From assembly GCA_937141935.1 (NCBI GenBank), contig CAKZQS010000040.1:62001-126000 (forward strand): DNA of 64,000 bases, given 5' to 3'. A program made the position numbers and the translations under genes. A model generated the notes under the pieces. The model saw only the letters and a program-made list of their open reading frames with translations. It had not been told where the DNA came from and ran no database searches. Positions 26,910-37,365 of the stretch are shown piece by piece; positions within the stretch are counted from its first letter, which is position 1, and every line of letters begins with the position of its first letter. The stretch comes from an uncultured Ectothiorhodospiraceae bacterium. GTDB lineage: Bacteria > Pseudomonadota > Gammaproteobacteria > Nevskiales > Oceanococcaceae.

Positions 26910-29285
26910 TCAGCCGGCGCCTAATTCGGCGGGCACGACGAAGGGTTGCGTGCCACAGCGAAAGTAGTAGGGCAGAAAGCCCACGGGGGCATCGACATCC
27001 GCATAACCCGGGCCCTGGTGCTCGGCACCGGTTTCGGGATGGCGCCAGCAGCCGGCGGGAAAATACACGCTGTGCGTGCGGACCCCGGGCTCATGCACCG
27101 GCGCGGCCAGCACGTCGGGCCCGAGCATCCATTGCTGCTCCTGTACGACGGCCTGCGCGTCATCCGGATACATCAGCCACAGGGGCCGGGCGATTGGCAT
27201 GCCGGTGGCCAGGGCCTCGCGCCACAAGTCCATGATCAGCGGCTGCGCGGCGATATGGCGCAGCGCACTGCGGCGCCATTCCGCGACCGTTTCTTCGTCA
27301 TAGCGCCAGGGCATGTGGGTGCGGTTGACCGGCCCGCCGTGCAGGCGGTGCACCGGCATCAGCGAGGCATGGTGCGACCAGCGGATCAGCAGCTCCTTCT
27401 CCGGCCGGCCGAAGGTATCCAGATAGCCGCCAATCTCGGAGACGAAGCCATAGGCACCGCCGATGCCCCGATTGAGCATATCCGGGACGACCGACCCGAG
27501 CCCGGAGCTGCGGCTCCAGTCCGCCGTGTTGTCGCCGGGCCAGCTGGCCGACTCATAGGCCGCCGAGCCGGGCCGGCCGGTCTCGCCACTGGTGTAGCCA
27601 CTGCGCACGAAGAACCAGGGTTCGAGGTCGCTGCCGGGGTTTTCCGCCAGATATTCGTCGAAGGCTTCGCGCGTGGCGCGGTGGAACAGCACGGCATAGC
27701 GGTTGTGCATGTCGATGCCGGTGCTGCCGTCGTGGAACACCATATCGACAAAGGTCTGCTCGCCGAAGTCCTGCATGAATCCCTGGCTGCCCTCATCCAG
27801 GCCGCGCTTGATGCGGCCCTTCCACCAGGCCACGGCCTCGGGGTTGGTGAAATCCACCAGCGCCGCGACGCCCCGGGCCAGTGGCGAGCCGAAGAGGTAA
27901 GGCAGGCCCAGCGCATTGGTCGCGACGTAGCCATTCGCAATCGCTTCGTCGAAGGCCTCGGGCCGCTCCAGCGGGTCGTCGGTCTCGCCCAGAAACGCGC
28001 GGTAGTAAGTGAGCGGGCGGATGCCCAGATCGGCCAGATCCTCGAGCACGCCGGCGTAGCTGCCCAGGCGCTGCAGGCCGGCCCAGCCTTCGAAGATGAA
28101 GGCGCTGACCGGCAGGTCCAGCTCACGCATCTTGCGCACCGACTCGAGTACCTTGGCCTCGTAGTCGGCGTCGAGCTCGGTCGATTGCACGGCCTCGCTG
28201 AGCATCGGCCCCAGCGCCCAGCGCGGCGGCATCCGGTGCCGGCCGGTGATCTGCGTCAGCGTGTCGATAGCCTGCGGGGCGGTGCCGGGCGCCAATACGA
28301 AGTCCAGCGCGGCGCCGGCCACCTCCACCATCCAGGCATCGTCGCGGTCACTGCCCATGCGCCAGTTCGACAGCGCGTCGCGCTCAAGCAAAAACCCGTA
28401 GTCCGCCGACGAGATGAAGGAGGACTGCACGTAATACGCGCCCTGTGGCCCCGTCGGGAACTGGTAGGCGGGCTGAAACAGCGGGTTGGGGTCCGCCTCC
28501 GTCTGCGTTGGGCGTTGCTGGAATTCCTCGGTCCAGTTGACGAAGTCCTGGCCGCGCTGGTCGATCGCGTTACGGCGGCCGCCAAAACCGTGGAATCGCT
28601 CGTTGGCGGAACTCGCAAAGGCCGCGCCGATCCAGGCCATCTCTTCATTCACCGGGGCGAGACGGACGCGCACCTGGAAGCTGCCAGCGACATCCCGGCG
28701 CAGTTGTACCCGCGCCGTCCGGCCGCTGGGGTCTGAGGTGGCCACGTCCAGCTCCACGCCGCCGTCGATGCTGCGGGCATCGGTCACCTCGGTCAGCCGG
28801 AACTCCAGCCCGGTGCTGGCGGAGGTCAGCAGGTTGCCGACCCAGAATGTGGCCGGGTACTGCAGCTGTGCGCTGCCGCCGACGACAAAGGAAATCGGCG
28901 CGTACAGGGGCGGCAGATCGGGTGTATCCACGCCCACCGGCGCACGTTGCAGGTCCAGTGCACGCAGCGTCTGCTCCGCGGCGGCGGCCGTGCTGCGCAA
29001 CACGCTGCGACCCGCGGCATCCTGCAGATCGAAGGCGAGAGGGGCGCGCTGGACGACCAGCCGGCCGGCCGTGGAGCCCAGCACGATCTCGTCCTCGCCG
29101 ATCTGCAGCCCCTCCGCCGACGGCGGCGTGGTGGCTGCCGGCGCAGCGGGCTCGACGCGGCTTTCGACATCGCGGCCGCCCTGGCAGCCGCCGAGCAGGG
29201 CCGTCAGCGCGAGAACCAGTATCCAGCGCGGCCGAAAGCCGGGGCCGTGGGGAGCGAGGCGACACTTCATCGGGATCGATCTCAT
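26910..29285 (-). CDS. GH31 family glycoside hydrolase lipoprotein
   Basis: A 791-residue exported enzyme (lipobox LGGC at about 33-36). The family 31 (beta/alpha)8 domain includes GFMQDFGEQ (about 505; the Asp is the expected nucleophile) and SWPGDNTADW (about 580; the Asp is the expected acid/base). The DFGE context is closer to the sulfoquinovosidase/YihQ-like branch than to the WxDMNE of classical alpha-glucosidases, so an unusual alpha-glycoside substrate is likely. Its ATG overlaps the stop of the GMC gene (ATGA), so it is the last gene of a TetR-GMC-GH31 operon. Confidence 0.85.
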   Translation of the reverse strand: MRSIPMKCRLAPHGPGFRPRWILVLALTALLGGCQGGRDVESRVEPAAPAATTPPSAEGLQIGEDEIVLGSTAGRLVVQRAPLAFDLQDAAGRSVLRSTAAAAEQTLRALDLQRAPVGVDTPDLPPLYAPISFVVGGSAQLQYPATFWVGNLLTSASTGLEFRLTEVTDARSIDGGVELDVATSDPSGRTARVQLRRDVAGSFQVRVRLAPVNEEMAWIGAAFASSANERFHGFGGRRNAIDQRGQDFVNWTEEFQQRPTQTEADPNPLFQPAYQFPTGPQGAYYVQSSFISSADYGFLLERDALSNWRMGSDRDDAWMVEVAGAALDFVLAPGTAPQAIDTLTQITGRHRMPPRWALGPMLSEAVQSTELDADYEAKVLESVRKMRELDLPVSAFIFEGWAGLQRLGSYAGVLEDLADLGIRPLTYYRAFLGETDDPLERPEAFDEAIANGYVATNALGLPYLFGSPLARGVAALVDFTNPEAVAWWKGRIKRGLDEGSQGFMQDFGEQTFVDMVFHDGSTGIDMHNRYAVLFHRATREAFDEYLAENPGSDLEPWFFVRSGYTSGETGRPGSAAYESASWPGDNTADWSRSSGLGSVVPDMLNRGIGGAYGFVSEIGGYLDTFGRPEKELLIRWSHHASLMPVHRLHGGPVNRTHMPWRYDEETVAEWRRSALRHIAAQPLIMDLWREALATGMPIARPLWLMYPDDAQAVVQEQQWMLGPDVLAAPVHEPGVRTHSVYFPAGCWRHPETGAEHQGPGYADVDAPVGFLPYYFRCGTQPFVVPAELGAG

Positions 29286-30919
29286 GCGGAAGATGGTTCG
29301 GAGGCCCGCGACAGCGATTCGGACACCGTTCCGGGACCGCGGGGTTGGCGCGCCGCGAAACGCTCGGCGAGCGCGGCGATGGTGAGACTGGGGTTGACGC
29401 CAAGGTTGGCGGGAACGGCCGCTGCGTCGACCACGAACAGGCCCGGGTGGCCATGCACCTCATGGTCGGCGTTGATCACGCCTGTGGCGGCACTGCCGCC
29501 CATCGGGCAGCCGCCCAGGATGTGGGCCGTGACGGCTTTGCCCCCGAGTGCCTCCTGCAAACTGCTCAGCGCAATGCCATCCGCGGCCTGCGCGTAGGCG
29601 CGCGTCGCCGCATTGGCGACGGGCAGGTAGCTCGGGGCAAGCGCCCCATCGGCGGGCGGCGTGGAGACGAGCACCCGCCGCCATGGCCGCAGCCGGGAGC
29701 GTGCCAAGCGCAGGCCGATACCGGAGTCGTCATCCTGCATCACGGTCAGCGTGGTGATGCGCTTCGTCCAGCGGCGTGCGAACAGGGCCTGCCAGTGAGC
29801 CGGCCGCAGCAGCATGCCCAGCGTCGCCAGCACCCGCCGCCAGCGCACCGCGCCATCGGTCATCGGCGCATACATCAGCCGCAACACGCCCAGCGCATCG
29901 GCGATGCGGTTCTGGGTGATGTGGGTATGGCCATCGACATAGAAGTCGCTGGAGATCGCGGCGCCGTCGCTTTGCAGGTCCACGTGGGGATCGCGGGTCA
30001 GCACCGCGGTGAGCGCCTCGCTGTTGGTGCGCACCATCGCGCCGCACTGGGTCGAGATATGCGGCAGCGTGCGGTCGACATCGCGCGCACGCAGCAGCAG
30101 CTCCAGCGTGCCTAGCACCCCGGCGGCCACGATCAGCCGGGTCGCGCTGACACGGCCCCTGCCGCCGGCACCGACAGTATCGGTCTCGACGGCATAGCCG
30201 CCGTCGGACAGGGGCGTGATTCGACAGGCCCGGGTCTGCGTGTGAATCCGCACCCCGCGGCGCTCGGCCAGCCACAGGTAGTTGTAGTCCAGCGAATTCT
30301 TGGAGCCGTATTCACAGCCGGCCAGACAGCCGCCGCAATAGCGGCAGCTGGTGCGTGCCGGGCCCTCGCCCTCGAAGTAGGGGTCAGCGACCGGTGTGGC
30401 CGGCGTCGCACCGAAATGGATGGCCTGCGGCACCTTGCCCCAGCTCGCGCCGGCGCCCATGGCAGCGGCGGTTTCGCGCAGCCAGTCGTCCTGGCGCCCG
30501 TGGCCCGGGTTTTCGCGCACGCCGAGCATGCGCCGCGCGGTGTCGAGGTGTGGCGCCAGCTCGGCCTGCATGTCGATGCCCAGCTCCTGCCACACCGGCG
30601 CCGCATAAAAACGCGGCTTGGGCGGCAACATCACCGCACCCCAGACCAGCGAGCCACCACCAACGCCAACGCCGCCAATGACGCCGACGTGGCCAAACAT
30701 GCGTTGCCAGAAATAGCCCTGGGCACCCAGGGCCGGCTGCCAGTGAAAGTTTCGCAGCGGCGCCTGTTTGGCCTTGCGGATCTCGGCCGGGCCGATGCGG
30801 CGACCTTGCTCCAGGACCCCAACGCGCCAGCCCTTCTCGGCCAGGCGCAGCGCGCTGACGGCACCCCCGAAGCCGGAGCCTATGATCAGGTAGTCGTAAT
30901 CGTGGGCGGTGGACGTCAT
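29282..30919 (-). CDS. GMC-type FAD oxidoreductase, cholesterol-oxidase-like
   Basis: A 545-residue flavoprotein. The FAD motif is GSGFGGAV (13-20), with GVGVGGGSLVWG (about 82-93), a C-terminal GGCPMG and the closing NPSLTIAALAERFA. A cysteine cluster CRYCGGCLAGCEYGSKNSLD (about 188-207) matches the CxxCGxCxxGCxxGAKNTLD pattern of the sterol/long-chain alcohol GMC group. No signal peptide is visible, so it is probably cytosolic. It sits between a TetR regulator and the GH31 gene, with 4-base overlaps on both sides. The likely reaction is oxidation of a hydrophobic alcohol; the substrate is unknown. Confidence 0.87.
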   Translation of the reverse strand: MTSTAHDYDYLIIGSGFGGAVSALRLAEKGWRVGVLEQGRRIGPAEIRKAKQAPLRNFHWQPALGAQGYFWQRMFGHVGVIGGVGVGGGSLVWGAVMLPPKPRFYAAPVWQELGIDMQAELAPHLDTARRMLGVRENPGHGRQDDWLRETAAAMGAGASWGKVPQAIHFGATPATPVADPYFEGEGPARTSCRYCGGCLAGCEYGSKNSLDYNYLWLAERRGVRIHTQTRACRITPLSDGGYAVETDTVGAGGRGRVSATRLIVAAGVLGTLELLLRARDVDRTLPHISTQCGAMVRTNSEALTAVLTRDPHVDLQSDGAAISSDFYVDGHTHITQNRIADALGVLRLMYAPMTDGAVRWRRVLATLGMLLRPAHWQALFARRWTKRITTLTVMQDDDSGIGLRLARSRLRPWRRVLVSTPPADGALAPSYLPVANAATRAYAQAADGIALSSLQEALGGKAVTAHILGGCPMGGSAATGVINADHEVHGHPGLFVVDAAAVPANLGVNPSLTIAALAERFAARQPRGPGTVSESLSRASEPSSA

Positions 30920-31557
30920 GCGGCGCTTTGGGCGGGTGCCCGTGGACGCAGCGCGAGCAGCCCGGCGAAGTGGCTTTGCACGAAACGCTCGGTACTCTGG
31001 CGAATGCGGCGACGGTCGGCGGCATCGGCCTCCACATAGTCCAGCATGCGGATATTGACGTGCTCCACGACATCAAGCGCCGCGGCCTCAAGCTCCGCCA
31101 GCGGCAGGGGGGCCAGGGCCGGGGTATGCGCCAGAACGCGCGCCAGATCACGAGCCAGGCCCTGCTGCAGATTGCGCATTGCGGCACGCAAGGAGCGGGA
31201 CGCCCCATAGCGCTCGCGCGCGCACACGATGAACGCATCCTGGTGCGTTTGAACGAGCTGAAAATAGGCGCGCAGCGACAGCCGGCTGAGCTGCTCGGCG
31301 TCCTGGAGCCCCGCCCACACCTCGGCCAGTGCCTCGTGCAAGGCCGCGTCCACGGCGCGGATGACCTCCTGCCCCAAGGCCTCCAGGTCCGCGAAATGGC
31401 GGTAAAAAGCGCCCGGGCTCAACTCGGCCGCACGGGTCAGCTCGCGCACGCCGATGTCGGCGAAGCTGCGCTTGGCGGCCGCCAGCTGCAGCGCCGCGGC
31501 AATCAGTCGATCGCGGCCCGGCCGGTCTTCGGTCGCAGGGGGGTTGAGGGTGCCCAT
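30916..31557 (-). CDS. TetR family transcriptional regulator
   Basis: A 213-residue repressor. The N-terminal helix-turn-helix (about 18-65) ends in the typical LSPGAFYRHFADLEAL. The C-terminal ligand domain resembles the FabR/FadR-like group. ATG 31557 directly follows the operator region; longer in-frame starts would place coding sequence through the dyads. Its stop overlaps the GMC start (ATGA). Autoregulation of the three-gene operon, and perhaps of the divergent gene at 31759, is likely. Confidence 0.86.
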   Translation of the reverse strand: MGTLNPPATEDRPGRDRLIAAALQLAAAKRSFADIGVRELTRAAELSPGAFYRHFADLEALGQEVIRAVDAALHEALAEVWAGLQDAEQLSRLSLRAYFQLVQTHQDAFIVCARERYGASRSLRAAMRNLQQGLARDLARVLAHTPALAPLPLAELEAAALDVVEHVNIRMLDYVEADAADRRRIRQSTERFVQSHFAGLLALRPRAPAQSAA

Positions 31558-31566
31558 GCCCGCAGT

Positions 31567-31582
31567 GTAAACAGACGTATAC
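31567..31582. promoter_or_regulatory. TetR operator 1
   Basis: GTAAACAGACGTATAC is an imperfect dyad (arms GTAAACA and CGTATAC) 9 bases upstream of the TetR start codon. It is a direct repeat of operator 2, 22 bases away centre to centre (two helical turns). Confidence 0.6.
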
Positions 31583-31588
31583 ACGAAA

Positions 31589-31604
31589 GTAAACGAACGT
31601 ATAC
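31589..31604. promoter_or_regulatory. TetR operator 2
   Basis: GTAAACGAACGTATAC has arms GTAAACG and CGTATAC around AA, the better of the two dyads. The local AT-rich stretch probably also contains the leftward promoter, so bound TetR would block it. Confidence 0.62.
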
Positions 31605-31758
31605 CGGCGCTCGGTAACGAAGGCCACGACGCGTCGCGTTCCCACCGCGGGGCTGCATCGCGGCCCGAGCGCGGACCTGGGCCCCGGCTGTGGGGCACCG
31701 CAGGCACAGGCCGCCCGCGCTAATCTTCGCTTTCGATTCCACTGCGCAAGGCCCGACG

Positions 31759-32331
31759 ATGACCGACCCCCTTGTCCGCGATCTCGAGCAGAAGTCCTGC
31801 GCGGAACTGCTCGCCCTGTTCCAGACGCTCAAGGCACCGCAGCTCAGCGAGTTGCACGGGGAATACCGTGCGCGCCTGCTGACCCAGGTGAACCCGCTGA
31901 TGCAGCGTGTGGGGCTGGGCACGCTGAACAACCCCATTCTCGGCCGCTGGCAGTGCAAGGCCTTTCGCCCGGTCGATGCCGAGAGTGGCCGCGGCTACAA
32001 CGGCTTTAGCCGCGGCGGGCGTTTTGTACAGCGCTACCCGATGGCGACGCTGGTCGCCCCCTCGCGCTACGACGGCCAACCGGCCTACATGCTGGTGTAC
32101 CGCGCTTTCCACTCGGCCTGCGGCAGCATCCACATGGTCGACGAGATTCGACGCCTCGACGACACGCACTACCTCGGCATCGGCACCTGCGGCTTCACCG
32201 AGCGCCAGCGACGCCGGCCTTTGCCCTTCATGCTGAGCGGGCCGGTGGGCGAATACCGGGGCGATATCGGCCGCGAGCGCTCGCACTTCGCCCCCCAGCA
32301 AGAGATTCCGGCGCTGGCGGGCACGAGCTGA
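31759..32331 (+). CDS. conserved-looking protein of unknown function
   Basis: A 190-residue soluble protein. Residues 1-55 are helical; the rest is beta-rich with aromatic and Gly residues (GRWQCKAFRP, GYNGFSRGGRFVQRYP, YMLVYRAFHSACGSIHMVDEIRRLD). This suggests a small ligand-binding barrel, but I do not recognise the family. It diverges from the TetR operon across the operator region, so it may belong to the same regulon. Confidence 0.65.
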   Translation: MTDPLVRDLEQKSCAELLALFQTLKAPQLSELHGEYRARLLTQVNPLMQRVGLGTLNNPILGRWQCKAFRPVDAESGRGYNGFSRGGRFVQRYPMATLVAPSRYDGQPAYMLVYRAFHSACGSIHMVDEIRRLDDTHYLGIGTCGFTERQRRRPLPFMLSGPVGEYRGDIGRERSHFAPQQEIPALAGTS

Positions 32332-32421
32332 ACGCAGCGCTTTCCGCGCGCAGCGGCGCGCGGCGGGTCAGCGACAGAGGCGCGGCGACCGAGGGCGGCG
32401 GCTGCCGGTTGGCATCGGCGT

Positions 32422-34104
32422 TCAGGGCGCCAGCGGCGGCGGATTGGGCTTGGCGCTGGTGGGCCCCGCGGCCTCGCGCATCTGGTGGGCGCCGTCGCCG
32501 GTGTACCAGCTCGCACCCCATTGCAGGCTGTCCGGGTCGGGTTGCTCGAGCGTCGTGGTGAAGTACCAGTCGCCCTGCAGCCGGTCGGGGCTCAGGTCCA
32601 GCAGCAGAAAGCCGCGCTCTTCGCCGCCCTGGGCATAGCGGATGTGCGGGCTGAGCTCGCGCGCGACGGGAATCAAATCGCCCAGCGTGCTGCCGGCGCC
32701 GCTGCCCACGCCGGGGGTCACGAACTCCACGGCGACCGGGCGCAGCAGCTCCGGCGCCGGCGTGTCGCCCAGCGCGGGCAGGTAGGCGGCGGGGTTGTGC
32801 GGGTCGGGGCTGAGGTCGATGGCCCAAGCGCTGTGGATGTCGCCGGTCAGCACGGTGACGCCCTCGATGCCGGCATCGGCAATGAAGTCGAGCACGCCGT
32901 TCTGCTCGGCCCGGTAGCCATCCCACTGGTCGGTGTTGAGCACCGTGCCGCCGCCCAGGGCGCGCAGCCCCGGCGCCAGGTGGAGCTGACCAAACATCAC
33001 CGCATTGCCCACCAGCTTCCAGCGGGCCTCCGAGCTGGCCAGCTGCTCCTCGAACCAGGCCCGCTGCGTGCCGCCCAGGATGCTGCGGCCGGCGTCGTTC
33101 ACGGCCAGTGGGTCGGCGGGCTGGGGGTTGTCGGAAGCCGGGCCGGGGGTCGGCGCGTCGCGGCCGATCAGCCGTGGGTCGATCATGGTCAGGTCGCACA
33201 GCGTGCCGTAGGGCAGCTGCCGGTAGATGCGCTCAAAGGGCAGGCGGCCCTCCGGCGTGGGCTGGGTGCGGATCGGCATCCATTCGTCGAAGGCCTGCAC
33301 GGCGGCCGCGCGGCGCGCGGGGAAGGGGCCGTGCTGGTCCTCGAAGTGCCGGTGGGCGCCCTCGTAATAGCAGTTGTCGGCGATCTCGTGGTCGTCCCAG
33401 ATCGCAATCAGCGGGTGCTGGCGCTGCATCTCCTGCAGGTCGGGGTCGGTCTGGTAGTAGGCATGCCGCTCGCGATACTCGGACAGCGTGTAGATCTCGA
33501 TATCCGGCTCCAGCGCGCGGCCTTCGATGGCCGAGCCCTTGGAGGTCTCCTCGTAGATGTAATCGCCGAGGTGGATCACGGCGTCCAGGTCGGCCATGCG
33601 GGCAATGGCGGCGTAGCTGTTCCAGTGCGCCTGGTGGTATTTAGCGCAGGAGGCCACGGCGAAGCGCAGGTGCTGCGCGTCGCTGGCGGCGGTGCGGGTG
33701 CGCCCCAGCGGGCTGCGCATGCCGGCGGCGACGAATCGGTAGTAATAGCTGCTTTGCGGCGCCAGGCCGGTGAAGTCCACCTTCACCGTCCAGTCGCGGC
33801 TGCCATCGGTCTGAAAGTCGGCCCGGCCCACCTCCTGACTTTCGCCCGGGTCGGCATAAACGATGACTTCGCCGCCCACCGGGCCGCTTTGCCCGCTCAG
33901 GCGCGTCCACAGGATCACGCGGTCGGCCATCGGGTCGCCGCTGGCGACGCCGTGCTGGAAGACGCGGCCATCGTCCGCGCGCGCACTGCGCGGGCTGCCC
34001 CCTTCGTCGCTGCAGGCGGCCAGCGCGCCCGCCGTGGCGGTGCCGGCCAGCGCCTTCAACGCGCTGCGGCGGCTCAGTTTCTGCGGGTCAGCGGGCCATT
34101 CCAT
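32422..34104 (-). CDS. PhoD-family alkaline phosphatase / phosphodiesterase
   Basis: A 560-residue exported enzyme. The N-terminus has a Tat motif (SRRSALKA) and lipobox-like AAC. An N-terminal beta domain (about 45-140) is followed by the metallophosphatase domain: HLGDYIYEE (about 178-186), WDDHEIADN (about 235-243) and LTGDIHSAW (about 413-421) supply Fe/Ca ligands. It would release phosphate from phosphomono- or diesters outside the inner membrane. It is single, with no Pho box that I can identify. Confidence 0.9.
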   Translation of the reverse strand: MEWPADPQKLSRRSALKALAGTATAGALAACSDEGGSPRSARADDGRVFQHGVASGDPMADRVILWTRLSGQSGPVGGEVIVYADPGESQEVGRADFQTDGSRDWTVKVDFTGLAPQSSYYYRFVAAGMRSPLGRTRTAASDAQHLRFAVASCAKYHQAHWNSYAAIARMADLDAVIHLGDYIYEETSKGSAIEGRALEPDIEIYTLSEYRERHAYYQTDPDLQEMQRQHPLIAIWDDHEIADNCYYEGAHRHFEDQHGPFPARRAAAVQAFDEWMPIRTQPTPEGRLPFERIYRQLPYGTLCDLTMIDPRLIGRDAPTPGPASDNPQPADPLAVNDAGRSILGGTQRAWFEEQLASSEARWKLVGNAVMFGQLHLAPGLRALGGGTVLNTDQWDGYRAEQNGVLDFIADAGIEGVTVLTGDIHSAWAIDLSPDPHNPAAYLPALGDTPAPELLRPVAVEFVTPGVGSGAGSTLGDLIPVARELSPHIRYAQGGEERGFLLLDLSPDRLQGDWYFTTTLEQPDPDSLQWGASWYTGDGAHQMREAAGPTSAKPNPPPLAP

Positions 34105-34336
34105 GGGCAGGGGTCTCGGCGGGTCGTGCGCAGATCATGCCGGCTGGCGTTGACGGCTGCGTGAACACGGGCCGCCCGGCCGCGCGCGGGGCGCCTGTCG
34201 GCGGCCACCAGAATGGCCCACGGCTGCGCCGATGGCTCCTCTGCGCGGCGTCTGCCGGCGCCGCCGCGGTCGTTGCGCCGCTGGCGTGCCGGGCCGCGAG
34301 GCGCTACCGTCAGCGGCGCCTTCCGCAGCGGGTCTC

Positions 34337-35434
34337 GTGGTGCAGCCCTATCGACTGATTCAGCAAGAGTTTTCCCTGTACTCGGGCAAGGCCCGCGCCT
34401 ATCTGCGCTACAAGGGCCTGGACTTCGAGCAGCAGCCGGCGACGCTAAATACCTATCGCCGCACCATCCTGCCGCGCACCGGCGTGGCGATGATCCCCGT
34501 GCTGCTGACGCCCCAGGGCGAGGCCCTGCAGGACACCACCGTCATCATCGAAACGCTGGAGCAGCGCCACCCCGAGCGCGGCATCACGCCGCCGGGCCCG
34601 CGCCAGCGCCTGGCCTCCCTGCTGCTGGAGCTGTACGGCGACGAGTGGCTGCTGCTGCCGGCCATGCACTACCGCTGGAACTTCCCGGCGCAGAACCAAA
34701 AGTTCATCTACGGCGAATTCGGCCGCGTGGCCTGGCCCAAGGGGCCGGCGTGGCTGCGGCGGCTGATCGGGCGGCAGCTCGGCGCGCGCTTCTCCGGTTT
34801 TGTGCCGCGGCTGGGTATCACCGCCGAGACCATGCCCGCCATCGAGCAGTGGTGGGAGGAGACGCTGGAGGCCCTCAACACCCACTTCGCGCAGCAAGCC
34901 TACCTGCTGGGCGAGCGCCCCTGCCTGGGCGATTTTGGTTTCATGGGACCGTTGTATGCCCACCTGGGTAGGGACCCGGCGCCACTGGCGCTGATGCGCG
35001 AGCGGGCCCCCGCTGTGATGGCCTGGGTGGAGCGCATGAACAGCGTTGCGCCGGACATCGGCGACTGGGCGGCCGACGATGCGGTGCCCGCCACGCTGGA
35101 CCCGGTCTTCCGCCGCCTGTTTGGCGAGCAGTTCCCGGTGCTGCGCGACGTGGCCGAAAAGCTGCCGGCCTGGCAGGCCGCGCACCCGGGCAAGACCTTG
35201 CCGCGCAGCATTGGCCGCCACCGCTTTTCCATCGGCGGCGCCAGCGCCGAGCGGGAGATGATCGTGTACTCGCTGTGGATGTGGCAGCGCGGCCTGGATG
35301 CCTATGCCGAGTTCGATGCGGGCGAGCGCGCGGCGGTGGATGCCTGGCTGCGGCGCTTTGACGCGCAGGAGGCGATGGCCTTCCGCCCGCCGCTGCGCAT
35401 CAGCCGGGAGCGCAACCGCTGCGTGATTGACTAG
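34337..35434 (+). CDS. glutathione S-transferase-like protein
   Basis: A 365-residue protein. Residues 1-80 look like a GST thioredoxin domain (YSGKARAYLRYKGLDFE, then IPVLLTPQGEALQDTTVIIETLE for glutathione contacts). Residues 95-230 form the helical domain with a Trp/Phe-rich face. About 120 extra C-terminal residues exceed ordinary GSTs and are seen in a subgroup of uncharacterised long GST-like proteins. The start is uncertain: no ATG fits, and one of the tandem GTG codons at 34337/34340 is the best placed. Confidence 0.75.
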   Translation: MVQPYRLIQQEFSLYSGKARAYLRYKGLDFEQQPATLNTYRRTILPRTGVAMIPVLLTPQGEALQDTTVIIETLEQRHPERGITPPGPRQRLASLLLELYGDEWLLLPAMHYRWNFPAQNQKFIYGEFGRVAWPKGPAWLRRLIGRQLGARFSGFVPRLGITAETMPAIEQWWEETLEALNTHFAQQAYLLGERPCLGDFGFMGPLYAHLGRDPAPLALMRERAPAVMAWVERMNSVAPDIGDWAADDAVPATLDPVFRRLFGEQFPVLRDVAEKLPAWQAAHPGKTLPRSIGRHRFSIGGASAEREMIVYSLWMWQRGLDAYAEFDAGERAAVDAWLRRFDAQEAMAFRPPLRISRERNRCVID

Positions 35435-35499
35435 CTGCGGCCGCCGCAAGCCCACGCCCCAGCGCCTACACTGCGCCCTTTGCCACGTGCCGGATACCG

Positions 35500-37086
<1,587 letters not shown>

Positions 37087-37365
37087 AGGCCTGCCCCGGC
37101 CGGCAGCGCCGGTAGGGCGACCGCTCTAGCGGGCTGCGCAAAACGCCCGCCGCCGGCTGCCCCGCAGCACCGCGCCGGTCCGCCATCGCGCCGCGGCGCG
37201 GCGCCGAAGTCGTGAGGTCCTGACTTGGGTCATGCCGGCTCGTCCGCCGCGGTGGCGGCGGTGATGCTGGCCGCGGTTCCCCAGCGCAGGAGGACGGGTG
37301 CAACACATCGCCAGCCCTACATGCTGCGATGACCGCGGCCACCGCAGCGGCGGGAGCGGGCCGTG
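37087..37365. other. intergenic DNA between AbgT and PAP2 genes
   Basis: About 280 bases without a supportable gene. There is a short GC stem (GCCGGCAGCGCCGGT, about 37099-37113) soon after the AbgT stop that may end transcription. No clear promoter for the PAP2 gene is visible. Confidence 0.35.
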
